60,849 nucleotides of DNA from the NCBI RefSeq assembly GCF_001514265.1, contig NZ_KQ949002.1, positions 160,981 through 221,829 on the forward strand. Direction: 5' to 3'. Position numbers and translations under genes: made by a program. Each line of letters begins with the position of its first letter. Position 1 is the first letter of the stretch. This document shows, one piece after another, positions 51,966 through 60,380 of the stretch. Below the pieces are notes generated by a model that was not told where the DNA came from, did not search any database, and saw only the letters and a program-made list of their open reading frames with translations. The DNA is from Streptomyces resistomycificus (GTDB taxonomy: Bacteria; Actinomycetota; Actinomycetes; Streptomycetales; Streptomycetaceae).

Positions 51966-53296
51966 TGTCCCGAACCACGCAGATCTTCTGTGCCTCGACC
52001 CTGTACGGCGCCGCCACCCTGGCCGCCGCGATCGACTCGGACCAGTTCACCGAGCCGGACCGTCGAATCCTGCTGGTCTTCAACAACTCGACCACCCCGG
52101 AGACCACCCCGGCGCTCGACGAGATGCCGGGCTTCGAGCCTTTGCGCAGCCACTTCGACGAGGTGCTGTCCTGGAACGAGGCCATCCGCCCCTTCCACCC
52201 CGGCTCCTGGACCCCGCGGCCCGACGACGTGCCGCTCCTGGAGCGCTATCTGCGCCTGCTGTGGGGTCTCGGTGAGGACCGCGTCGAACTGGTCCTGGAG
52301 TCCATCCAGGTCACGCCCGCCCTCACGGTGGCCCAGCTGTTCACCGGCGCGCCCGTCGACGTCTACGCCGACGGTCTGATGAGCTACGGCCCCACCCGCA
52401 ACAAGCTCGACCCGCTGGTCGGCACGCGGGTGCGCCGGCTCTTGCACCTGGACCTGGTGCCGGGGCTCACGCCGATGCTGCTGACCGAGTTCGACGTGCC
52501 GGCGCAGGTGGTGCCGACGTCCGCCTTCCTGAAGGTGATGAACGAACTCTCCCTCGCCGTACCGGAGTTGCCGACCCTGCCCGACGACGCGGCGCTGCTG
52601 CTCGGCCAGTACCTGTCGGCGCTGAACATCCTCTCCGCGAAGGAGGAGGAGGACCTGCACGTGCGGATGATGCGGGGCGCAGTCGCCCGCGGGCACCGCA
52701 CGGTCGTCTTCAAGCCGCACCCCACCGCGCCGGCCCGCTACAGCCGCGCCCTGGAGACGGAGGCCGGGAAGCTGGGGGTCGACCTCACGGTCCTCGACAC
52801 CCCCGTGCTCGCCGAGGTGCTGTTCGAGAAGGCGCGGCCCGGACTGGTCGTCGGCTGCTTCTCGACCGCGCTGTTCACGGCGGCCGAGTTCTACGACCTC
52901 CCCGTCGCCCGTGTCGGCACCGAACCGCTGCTGGAGCGGCTGACGCCCTACCAGAACAGCAACCGGGTCCCGGCGGTGCTCGCGGACGCGGTGCTCGCCG
53001 ACCTGGACTCCCGCGAGGGTGAGGACCCGCTTCCCGCCGGGGACCTCGACGGCCTCGTCACGGCGGTCGGCTTCACCATGCAGCCGCAGATCCACCCCGG
53101 CCTGCGTCCGGCGGCGGAGCGCTACCTCTCGCAGCGCTTCGGGCCGCGTACCCGGCGCTACTTCAAGCGCAAGCGGCTCACCGCGCTGGGCCTGCCCGGC
53201 GGCGTCCCGGAGCGGCTGGCGTTCCTGCCGCGCAACGCGGCGGCCCGCCGGATCGTGCGCCGGGCGAGGGCGCTGAGGAAGGCCGTGAAGCGCTGA
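51965..53296 (+). CDS. Polysialyltransferase-like (GT38-type) glycosyltransferase
   Basis: 443 aa. Alpha-2,8-polysialyltransferase family: N-terminal QIFCASTLYGAATLAAAIDS, VDVYADGLMSYG (D-G motif, about 132-143), TVVFKPHPTAPARYS (HP motif, His252) and LVVGCFSTALFTAAEF (S300-T301 motif). These three motifs bind CMP and act as base in bacterial sialyltransferases. C-terminus basic, suited to membrane association. Probably builds the nonulosonic acid (Kdn) polymer. ATG overlaps the GT2 stop (TGATG). S. coelicolor homologues in this region have been linked to teichulosonic acid. Confidence 0.85.
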   Translation: MSRTTQIFCASTLYGAATLAAAIDSDQFTEPDRRILLVFNNSTTPETTPALDEMPGFEPLRSHFDEVLSWNEAIRPFHPGSWTPRPDDVPLLERYLRLLWGLGEDRVELVLESIQVTPALTVAQLFTGAPVDVYADGLMSYGPTRNKLDPLVGTRVRRLLHLDLVPGLTPMLLTEFDVPAQVVPTSAFLKVMNELSLAVPELPTLPDDAALLLGQYLSALNILSAKEEEDLHVRMMRGAVARGHRTVVFKPHPTAPARYSRALETEAGKLGVDLTVLDTPVLAEVLFEKARPGLVVGCFSTALFTAAEFYDLPVARVGTEPLLERLTPYQNSNRVPAVLADAVLADLDSREGEDPLPAGDLDGLVTAVGFTMQPQIHPGLRPAAERYLSQRFGPRTRRYFKRKRLTALGLPGGVPERLAFLPRNAAARRIVRRARALRKAVKR

Positions 53297-53434
53297 GCCA
53301 ATCAGGGGTTAACTCGGAGCCACAGCCAAGGAAACAGCGGTTCACCATCGAGCTACTCCGTTGATTCCACGGTGGAGCGGCGCTCGTGTCCCTAGGATCA
53401 CGGGCACCGCCTATCCGAACCCCGTGAGGCCCTC

Positions 53435-54403
53435 ATGACCAAGCTCGGCCGGCTCTACTCGATGTTCGACAGCGTCCGACTGCCCGACGACCTGCCCTAC
53501 ACCCAGGTCAGCTCCTGGGAGCTGCGGTTCCTGTACCTCGTGGGGCGCCACACCCTGTCGGGTGAGGGCCGCGTCGTCGAGTTGGGCTCGGGCGGGGGCG
53601 GATCGACGTACGCCCTGGCGCTGGGGCTGAAGGAGAGCCCGGTCTTCGACGAGAGGACCGGGCGGCTGCACGCGTACGACTTCTTCCGCGTCGGCAAGGG
53701 CACCTTCGCCACCGAGAAGTTCTTCACGTCCGGCCACAGGCCCGCTCACGACAACTCCTTCCTGGACGACTTCCGGGGCCGGCTCGAGCCGTTCCTGCCG
53801 TTCCTGGAGATCCACGCGGGTGACCTCTGGCAGACCTCCGACCCGGACGACACCACCCCCGTCGAGTTCCTGCACGTCGACATCGCCAAGACGGCCCGGG
53901 TCTTCCGCTGTGTCTGCGAACGCTTCCTGACCCGGCTCGGGCCCGGCTCGGTCGTCCTGCACCAGGACTTCGCGGGGCCGCGGCTGCCGTGGCTGCACTG
54001 GAGCACCGGCGCCCTGCTGCCGTACATCGAGATCGCGGGCCCGCCGATCCGCTCCACGCTGGCCTTCGAGGTGACCCGGCCGATCCCCGAGGACGTCCTG
54101 AAGTCCGTCTCCGAGGACGTCTACACGCTCGACGAGAAGCTCGCCCTGATCTCCGCCGTCCAGGACCGCGTGGACCGCGACCACACCGGCGGCATCCCGT
54201 TCAAGTCGGTCCTGGAACTGTCCAAGGCGTACGTCGCCCACTACGCCGGCGAGCACCGGCGGGCCTGGTCCCTCGCCAAACCGCTCACCTCGGACGAGTA
54301 CCTCGCCCGCACCCGCGCCGACCACTTCGAGCAGCTCAGAAAGGCCTACGAGGCCCAGCCCGGCACGGCGTCCCGGCTGAAGCGGCTGGTACGCGGGAGG
54401 TGA
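53435..54403 (+). CDS. SAM-binding methyltransferase-like protein
   Basis: 322 aa. SAM-loop-like VVELGSGGGGSTYALALGL after a short helical N-terminus, RLHAYDFFRVGKGTFATEKF, VEFLHVDIAKTARVFRCVCE and PGSVVLHQDFAGPRLPWLHW. Resembles class I methyltransferases encoded in cell-wall sugar clusters, so sugar O-methylation is a reasonable guess. The second half is helical without known motif. ATG with GTGAGG upstream. Separate promoter (138-bp gap) from the polysialyltransferase gene; converges on the GT8 fusion gene. Confidence 0.75.
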   Translation: MTKLGRLYSMFDSVRLPDDLPYTQVSSWELRFLYLVGRHTLSGEGRVVELGSGGGGSTYALALGLKESPVFDERTGRLHAYDFFRVGKGTFATEKFFTSGHRPAHDNSFLDDFRGRLEPFLPFLEIHAGDLWQTSDPDDTTPVEFLHVDIAKTARVFRCVCERFLTRLGPGSVVLHQDFAGPRLPWLHWSTGALLPYIEIAGPPIRSTLAFEVTRPIPEDVLKSVSEDVYTLDEKLALISAVQDRVDRDHTGGIPFKSVLELSKAYVAHYAGEHRRAWSLAKPLTSDEYLARTRADHFEQLRKAYEAQPGTASRLKRLVRGR

Positions 54404-54405
54404 GT

Positions 54406-54448
54406 GGGGCGGCCGCCCGCTGACCGGGCGGGGACAGTCGGCCGCCCC
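54406..54448. terminator. Branched hairpin between convergent glycopolymer genes
   Basis: GGGGCGGCCG (54406-54415) pairs with 54439-54448 (10 bp), enclosing an inner CCCGC/GCGGG stem. It lies between the methyltransferase-like and GT8-fusion stop codons. Confidence 0.65.
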
Positions 54449-54500
54449 GGTTCGGACCTGCCTCCGGGGAGGCGGTGTCGGCCGGGGCGGGCGTCGTGCG

Positions 54501-56837
54501 TCAGCGGCCCAGGATGGTCCGCAGGTCGGCCGCGTTCGCCTCGGTGACCTTCCACAGTTCCTGTTGCCGGCCGTGCACGTCGGCGACGGTCGCCGCGTGG
54601 TCGGCGAGCAGGTCCTTCGAACGCTCCACCAGCCGGGCCGCGAGGTGGCGGTCGTGCACGGAGACACCCCACTCGGGGCGCTCGATGTCCCGCAGGAAGT
54701 ACGCCATCTTCGGGTGCGAGATCAGGCTGATGACGGGCGTCCCGACGCCGAACGGGATCATGCCGGCGTGGCCGCGCATGCCGATCACCAGCTTGGTGCG
54801 GGCGTAGAGGTCACGGATCTCGTCGTTGTCGAAGTCGTACATCGGGATGACGGGCATCGAGATGCCGTGCTCGCGGCGCAGGTCGAAGGCGATCTTCTCG
54901 TCGTCGAGCGAGTGCGCCACGCACTTCACCTCGGCGAGCTCGCCCAGGTCCCGTACCGCCTGGGCCATCTGGGCCAGGAAGTAGCCGTAGTCGTGGCCGA
55001 AGCGCAGGCCGGCACGGTCGTAGGCGGCGTTGACGAGGATGGTGTCGTCGCGGGTGAGCGGGTCCTGCCAGCCGTCGACGAGCCGGCGCATCACCGTGGT
55101 GGGACACGGCTGGAAGCGCACCTTGTCGTGAAGGTGGGCCGGGAGCATGGCCCGTACCTTCTCGATCGAGCCGTGGTTGCGCAGCCCGAAGAACGACGAC
55201 TTCTCGACGAGCAGGCGCAGCGACTCCCGGAACCGGCCCGCGCGGTAGGACTGGCCGTCGAAGGCGTTGAAGCCCACGGCGTAGACCGCGATCGGCACGT
55301 CGACGCGGTCGAGGAGGGCGTCGGGGACGTTCCACTGCCAGGCGCTGTTGCCGTTGGGCATGGTGTCCGGGATGAACAGGCCGCCGCCGCCGATGACCAG
55401 ACCGCGCCGGGAGTTGACGCGTTCCAGGGCCGCCTCGTCGAACAGCCGGTGGGCGTGCACGGAGTGCCAGCGACGGGAGCCGGTCTCCGGGCCGAAGGCG
55501 AGGCGCACGGACTCCGGGAGCAGCTTGTCGCCCGCGTTGCCCTGCCGGTCCATGTAGAAGGCGACGTGCGCGAGTTGTTCCTCGGCGGCGCCCTGTTCCT
55601 GGGCGGGCAGTCCGGAGGCGCGCTGGGCCCACAGCCGGCTGGAGCGGTGGGTGATGTCGACGGTGAGGCCCGCGGTGGCGTACCTGAGGGCCTCGGTGTT
55701 GTCGCCGTGCACCCAGGCCATCTGGGCGAGCCGGGCGTAGGCGGTGGCGGCGCGGTTCGGGGCGGCGGTGGCCAGCAGCAGCTGGGCCTTGGCCTCGTCG
55801 TAGCGCGAGACGCTCATCAGGGCGTGCCCGAGCACCTCGTGCGGCCAGGCCGCGTCGAGGGGGATGCGGACGCTGCTGAGGATGTCGACGGCGTCCTGGT
55901 AGTCGCCGGTCGAGATGTGCGCGGCGGCGACCTTGCGGGCGACCTCGACGTCCCCGGTGCGGGCGACGTGCGGGGTGCCGTAGTGGACGAGCAGGTCGTG
56001 GTGGAGGCCGCCCGGCTTCGACAGGTACGCGGCGTGGAAGTCGGCGTCGGACAGCTCGAACTCGCGCCAGCGGTCCTCGGCCTGGCCGTAGCCGGCCTCA
56101 CCGCCCTGCCACGGCTTGTGGCGGCCGGTGAAGTGCAGGATCGCGGTGTCCTCGGGGACCGGCAGGTCGCCGGACAGGCGCCGCTTGACGAAGTTGTAGC
56201 GCGGGTCGAGGCGCACGAAGTCGCCGTCGAGGACGGCGTTGAGGATGCCCTGGTCGTGCTTGTCGAGCTCGTAGTCGCCGGTGCGGCCACAGCGGTCCAG
56301 CCTGGCGCAGAACTCGTCGCTCAGGTACTCGCGCTGGATGACCAGCAGCCCGGAGTTGAGCTTGTGCTGCCCGTAGAAGAACTGCGGGACGGCGGCCAGC
56401 CCCTCGCGCAGTCTGAGCAGTTCGCCCAGGTCGCCGAGGACGACCATGTCGGTGTCCAGGGTGATGACGGTGTCGTACTCGCGCAGCCGGAAGACGTCGA
56501 GGATGAAGTACGCCTTGCGCACCAGGTAGTTGTCCTGGTCGCCCTTCTTGTACGAGTCGTAGTGGCTGTCGTTCACCCGGCGCAGCACGATCCGCGGGTG
56601 CAGGTCGCGGATCTTCGCGACGGAGCCGGGGCGCAGGTCGTCGTAGAGGACGACGAAGTCCTCGCACACGCCCGGGTTGGACAGGGCGAGGCTGCGCAGC
56701 AGGACGAGGAAGCCGGGGAGGTAGTTCTCGTCGACGTAGCTCGCGAAGGCGATACGGCGCTTGCCGGTGAGGGCGTGCGCGTCGGTCGCCGGGGCGGCCA
56801 GGGGGCCCGCGGCCGAGGTCAGGGAGGTCGTGGTCAT
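54501..56837 (-). CDS. GT8 glycosyltransferase - TPR-like linker - pyruvyl transferase fusion
   Basis: 778 aa, three parts. Residues 28-285: GT8 domain with VITLDTDMVVLGDLG (DxD 128-130), KLNSGLLVIQRE and HFTGRHKPW (235-243, the H-x-G-x-x-K-P-W motif). Residues 295-415: TPR-like helices (VAAAHISTGDYQDAVDILSS, VSRYDEAKAQLLLATAAPNR). Residues 425-745: polysaccharide pyruvyl transferase, with YMDRQGNAGDKLL, GLVIGGGGLFIPDTMPNGNS, SSFFGLRNHGSIEKVRAMLP and TPVISLISHPKMAYFLRD. It could add a hexose and a pyruvate ketal to the same polymer. ATG overlaps the GT29 gene stop by 4 bp. Confidence 0.87.
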   Translation of the reverse strand: MTTTSLTSAAGPLAAPATDAHALTGKRRIAFASYVDENYLPGFLVLLRSLALSNPGVCEDFVVLYDDLRPGSVAKIRDLHPRIVLRRVNDSHYDSYKKGDQDNYLVRKAYFILDVFRLREYDTVITLDTDMVVLGDLGELLRLREGLAAVPQFFYGQHKLNSGLLVIQREYLSDEFCARLDRCGRTGDYELDKHDQGILNAVLDGDFVRLDPRYNFVKRRLSGDLPVPEDTAILHFTGRHKPWQGGEAGYGQAEDRWREFELSDADFHAAYLSKPGGLHHDLLVHYGTPHVARTGDVEVARKVAAAHISTGDYQDAVDILSSVRIPLDAAWPHEVLGHALMSVSRYDEAKAQLLLATAAPNRAATAYARLAQMAWVHGDNTEALRYATAGLTVDITHRSSRLWAQRASGLPAQEQGAAEEQLAHVAFYMDRQGNAGDKLLPESVRLAFGPETGSRRWHSVHAHRLFDEAALERVNSRRGLVIGGGGLFIPDTMPNGNSAWQWNVPDALLDRVDVPIAVYAVGFNAFDGQSYRAGRFRESLRLLVEKSSFFGLRNHGSIEKVRAMLPAHLHDKVRFQPCPTTVMRRLVDGWQDPLTRDDTILVNAAYDRAGLRFGHDYGYFLAQMAQAVRDLGELAEVKCVAHSLDDEKIAFDLRREHGISMPVIPMYDFDNDEIRDLYARTKLVIGMRGHAGMIPFGVGTPVISLISHPKMAYFLRDIERPEWGVSVHDRHLAARLVERSKDLLADHAATVADVHGRQQELWKVTEANAADLRTILGR

Positions 56838-58303
56838 CGCAGGGAGATCCTCATGTCGGTCACGCTCTGGGCCCGCTGCATGACCCATGCCTTCTCGCTG
56901 GTGTATTCGTGCACGGACGTGATGGCGAGCTTCATCGCTTCCTGGACGCGGTAGGCGCCGCTCTCGTAGAAGTCGAAGCCGATCAGGTCGAGGGTCGGGC
57001 TGACGTCGAGGAAGTCCAGCAGGAACAGCATGTTGAAGCCGGTGGTCGGGATGCCCGACCAGACGTCGGTGCCGAGCTTGCCGATGTTGCGCACGGGCCA
57101 GCGCAGCGACTCGTCGCCGAGGTGGGTCTGGGCGCCGGGGACCAGACGGTTGCGCAGCGAGTACTTCCAGTCGCCGGAGATGCCGCCGAAGACGAGCCGG
57201 GTGGTGACCCGCTGGTCCCAGTTGAAGCCGTGCTTGTGGATGGTGGCGTGGATGTCGGTGCGGCTGCCGGTGTGCTTCGGGTCGATCCGGTACGAGTTGA
57301 AGCGCACCACCAGGTCGTACGCGTCGATCTCGGCGCCCATCGAACTGGCGCCGACCCGGCCGGAGTTGGCTATCAGGCAGACGGACTTGCCGGCGATCTG
57401 GTTGCGGAACTCGCCGAGGCTGATCCACTGCACGCCGCCGACGGTGGGGTCGTCGACCGGGCCGCGCATCCGGGTGCGGCGCTGTTCGGCGTAGAGGGCT
57501 GTCGCCTCGGTGAGCGCGGGCAGGTCCCCGCTCCCGGTGGGCTCGGCGGTGCGCAGTTCGAGGTACTGACTGAGGAGTTCCTGCCGGTCGGTGACCGGGG
57601 CGTCCTCGGCGGCCAGGATGAGGAGCGCTCCCACGAGCCGGGGCTCGGCGGCCTGCCAGTCGCCTACGGCGTGCGCGGCCAGGCCCTCCGCCCACACGTC
57701 GGTCGCGGAGCCACGGGCGAACTGCTCGGCGCGCGGGCACTGCCGTGCGAGCAGGGCCAGCAGTTCGCGCTCGGTGTCCCGGGCCGCGCGGATGCCGGCG
57801 ATCCGGGCACGGACGCCGAAGCCGTCGTCGTCGGTGAGGGCGAGGTAGCGCTCGTAGGCCTCCACCGCCTCCTTCTCCTCGCCGAGGGCCTCCAGGAGGC
57901 GGGCCCGCAGCCGCCAGCCGGCGCGGGAGTTCTTGCGCTGGGCGAGGACGGTGTCGCTGATGACCAGCGCGAGGTTCAACTCGTCGTCGTAGCCGCACTC
58001 CAGCGCCTTGTTGGCGACGGCGAGCAGGGCGTCGAGGAGTTCGTTGCCCAGGCCCGCGGAGGGAGTCGCGGCACCCTTGACGGCCCGCTTCAGCAGGGCG
58101 GTGGCGCCCGACGGAGCGGACGCCGGGGCCTCGGTGGTGGTCGTGCCCCACACGACGAGCAACTTGCGCAGCTGCTCGGCGAGTTCGACACGGCGGCGGT
58201 CGACGCTGCCGACGAGTTTGCCGCTGTGCACCGCGCAGGCGCGCAGGCAGTCGTCCAGCTCCCCTCCGCGCACACGTGCCCGTCTGTTCTGGACCCTCGT
58301 CAT
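56834..58303 (-). CDS. GT29 sialyltransferase-family protein with N-terminal TPR-like region
   Basis: 489 aa. Residues 85-270 form a TPR-like helical region (KEAVEAYERYLALTDDDGFG). The C-terminal part carries eukaryotic-type sialylmotifs. L motif (308-350): VCLIANSGRVGASS, MGAEIDAYDLVVRFNSYRI and HTGSRTDIHAT, the C-x5-N-S-G..EID-x-D-x-V-x-R-F-N pattern. S motif (about 418-446): IPTTGFNMLFLLDFL then DLIGFDFYES. VS motif: H465 and E470 in VHEYTSEKAWV. No signal or membrane helix, so cytoplasmic. Transfers a CMP-nonulosonate (inference). ATG with AGGAG; first gene of a two-gene operon with the GT8 fusion. Confidence 0.85.
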   Translation of the reverse strand: MTRVQNRRARVRGGELDDCLRACAVHSGKLVGSVDRRRVELAEQLRKLLVVWGTTTTEAPASAPSGATALLKRAVKGAATPSAGLGNELLDALLAVANKALECGYDDELNLALVISDTVLAQRKNSRAGWRLRARLLEALGEEKEAVEAYERYLALTDDDGFGVRARIAGIRAARDTERELLALLARQCPRAEQFARGSATDVWAEGLAAHAVGDWQAAEPRLVGALLILAAEDAPVTDRQELLSQYLELRTAEPTGSGDLPALTEATALYAEQRRTRMRGPVDDPTVGGVQWISLGEFRNQIAGKSVCLIANSGRVGASSMGAEIDAYDLVVRFNSYRIDPKHTGSRTDIHATIHKHGFNWDQRVTTRLVFGGISGDWKYSLRNRLVPGAQTHLGDESLRWPVRNIGKLGTDVWSGIPTTGFNMLFLLDFLDVSPTLDLIGFDFYESGAYRVQEAMKLAITSVHEYTSEKAWVMQRAQSVTDMRISLR

Positions 58304-58517
58304 GGCACTCCTGATTTTGCCGAAGCTATGCGCTATTTGCTCTTTATTAGCACGTGGGGGGAGGTCCAGAGAAAGTTAGGAAACGAAGGCGAAGTCCAGG
58401 TGAATTCGCAGAGACCACCTGGATAACCGTCACCCCGTCAGAGCGGACATCCCTGTGATGCGGACTAATGTGCTGTGAGCATCCCCAGCAACCCGCGTCA
58501 CGATCGAGGGGAATTCC

Positions 58518-59651
58518 GTGACCAGCATGACCGTCCGGCCGGTGCCCGACGCGCCCTCGGCGGAGCCTCTGAGGCCGGAACGGACGGGCCGCCCGCGGGA
58601 ATCCCGGCTGCGCGCACTCGACGGACTGCGGCTGGTCGCCGCGTTGATGGTGGCGCTCTATCACTACGGCGGCCGGGGCGGCGAGGTCACCACGGCCTGG
58701 GGCAGTTCGCCGGAGAAACAGTTCCCGACGCTGCACGAGTATTTCGCCTACGGCTGCCTCGGTGTTCAGGTCTTTTTCGTGATCAGCGGGTTCGTGATCT
58801 GCATGAGCGGCTGGGGCCGGCCCCTGAAGTCGTTCTTCGCCTCCCGCGCCTCACGGCTGCTGCCCGCCTACTGGGCGGCGGTCCTCCTCGTGTCGGCGGT
58901 GTTCGCGCTGCCGATGGTGGCCTACGAGGCACTGTCGCCCAGCGACACCCTGGTCAACCTGACGATGCTCCAGCAACCGCTGGGCGTCGACCGGGTGCTG
59001 GGCGTGTGCTGGACGCTGTGGGCCGAGGTCCGCTTCTACGCGCTGTTCGCGCTGTGCGTGGTGCTGCCCGGAGCCTCGCGCCGCCGGGTGATCCTGTTCT
59101 GCGCGGGCTGGACGCTGGCGGCGGCGATCACCCAGGCCGCCCACCAGCCGCTGCTCGACATCGTGTTCATGCCCGAGTACGCGCCCTTCTTCGTCGGCGG
59201 CGTCGGCCTCTACCTCGTGCACCGCGACCGGCGGGACGTCTACGGCTGGGGCATCGTGGCCGTGAGCTTCCTGGTCGGGCAGCACTACGCGGTGCGCAGT
59301 CTGTGGAACGCCGCCGACCCGGACGCCTTCGCCCATCGCACCTCGCTCGGCATCGTCCTCGTCGTCGCCTTCGGTTTCGTGGCGGTGGCGGCGATCGCGC
59401 TGGGCTGGTTCAACTGGGCAAACTGGCGCTGGCTGACGGTGGCGGGGGCGCTGACGTACCCGTTCTACCTCGTCCACGAGCATCTCGGCTGGGTGGTGAT
59501 CCACGCCCTGCACATCGGCCTCGGCCTCCCCTCGGTGGCGACCTTCGCGCTGACGATCACGTCGATGCTGATGCTGGCCTGGCTGCTGAACCGGTACGTG
59601 GAGAAACCCCTGACGCCGAGGCTGCGGGCGGCGCTGGCGAAGGTGCGCTGA
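58518..59651 (+). CDS. Membrane acyltransferase 3 (OafA/YrhL family)
   Basis: 377 aa, ten or so membrane helices after a 35-aa hydrophilic start. Family motifs: LRALDGLRLVAALMVALYHY (conserved His), GCLGVQVFFVISGFVICMSG and SFFASRASRLLPAYWAAVLL (R-x-x-R), and LTYPFYLVHEHLGWVV near the end. Such proteins O-acetylate surface polysaccharides from acetyl-CoA across the membrane. Next to the GT29/GT8 operon, the nonulosonic acid polymer is the likely acceptor (inference). GTG start with GGGGAATT upstream. Confidence 0.88.
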   Translation: MTSMTVRPVPDAPSAEPLRPERTGRPRESRLRALDGLRLVAALMVALYHYGGRGGEVTTAWGSSPEKQFPTLHEYFAYGCLGVQVFFVISGFVICMSGWGRPLKSFFASRASRLLPAYWAAVLLVSAVFALPMVAYEALSPSDTLVNLTMLQQPLGVDRVLGVCWTLWAEVRFYALFALCVVLPGASRRRVILFCAGWTLAAAITQAAHQPLLDIVFMPEYAPFFVGGVGLYLVHRDRRDVYGWGIVAVSFLVGQHYAVRSLWNAADPDAFAHRTSLGIVLVVAFGFVAVAAIALGWFNWANWRWLTVAGALTYPFYLVHEHLGWVVIHALHIGLGLPSVATFALTITSMLMLAWLLNRYVEKPLTPRLRAALAKVR

Positions 59652-59681
59652 GGTCACGGGGCGCGGGCAGGCGCCCGAGCG

Positions 59682-60329
59682 TCACGCGCCGGCCAGCGAC
59701 AGCTTCACCGCGAACCCCAGGAACAGCGCGCCCGCCGCCGAGGTCGCCCCCGCCGAGAGCCGCCTGCGACGCCGGAAGGCCGCCGCCAGCTTCGTCCCGC
59801 TGAAGATCAGCGCGCTGAGGTACAGGAAGCTGGCCAGCTGGGCGAAGGCACCGAGGACCACGAAGGACAGCGCGGGGTAGGCGTACCCCGGGTCGACGAA
59901 CTGCACGAAGAAGGCGACGAAGAACAGGATCGCCTTCGGGTTGAAGAGGCTGATGACGAGCGCCCGCCGGTAGGGGCGCTCCTCCGCCACCGGCACCAGC
60001 GTGTCCTCGGCGGCCCGCTCCCCTCGCGCGCGCCACATCCCCCGGGCCGCCCGCAGCATCCCGACGGCCAGCCACGTCAGATACCCGGCACCGGCGTACT
60101 TCACGATCCCGAACAGCACCGCGTTCGCCTGCAGCAGCGAGGCGACGCCCGCGGCCGACAGCGTCATCAGCACGGCGTCCCCGCACCAGACCCCGGCCGC
60201 CGCGGTGTACCCGGCCCGCACCCCGCGCCGGGCGGCGACGGAGAGGACGTACAGGGAGTTGGGGCCGGGCAGCAGGACGATCAGGACGAGTCCTGCCAGG
60301 TAGGTGGGAAGGTCGATGACGCCGAACAT
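59682..60329 (-). CDS. LysE/RhtB-family amino-acid exporter
   Basis: 215 aa with six hydrophobic helices. LysE-family start: DLPTYLAGLVLIVLLPGPNS, LYVLSVAARRGVRAGYTAAA, and NPKAILFFVAFFVQFVDPGY in the second half. Closest in style to LeuE-type exporters of small neutral amino acids. ATG 60329 directly follows the right arm of the terminator hairpin of the mutase gene, and no ribosome site is visible; GTG 60359 inside the hairpin is the alternative. The start is therefore uncertain. Confidence 0.85.
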   Translation of the reverse strand: MFGVIDLPTYLAGLVLIVLLPGPNSLYVLSVAARRGVRAGYTAAAGVWCGDAVLMTLSAAGVASLLQANAVLFGIVKYAGAGYLTWLAVGMLRAARGMWRARGERAAEDTLVPVAEERPYRRALVISLFNPKAILFFVAFFVQFVDPGYAYPALSFVVLGAFAQLASFLYLSALIFSGTKLAAAFRRRRRLSAGATSAAGALFLGFAVKLSLAGA

Positions 60330-60367
60330 GAGAGGGAGTGTCGCACGAAGGTACGACACTCCCTCTC
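60330..60367 (-). terminator. 14-bp hairpin between the mutase and LysE-type genes
   Basis: Arms 60330-60343 (GAGAGGGAGTGTCG) and 60354-60367 pair perfectly with a 10-nt loop, 14 bp after the mutase stop and immediately before the exporter ATG. Confidence 0.8.
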
Positions 60368-60380
60368 GGTCGGTATCGGT

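Noticed and set aside
59659..59676. GGGCGC/GCGCCC hairpin between the acyltransferase and LysE-type genes
   Set aside because: A 6-bp stem in very G+C-rich DNA is expected by chance; not called as a terminator.
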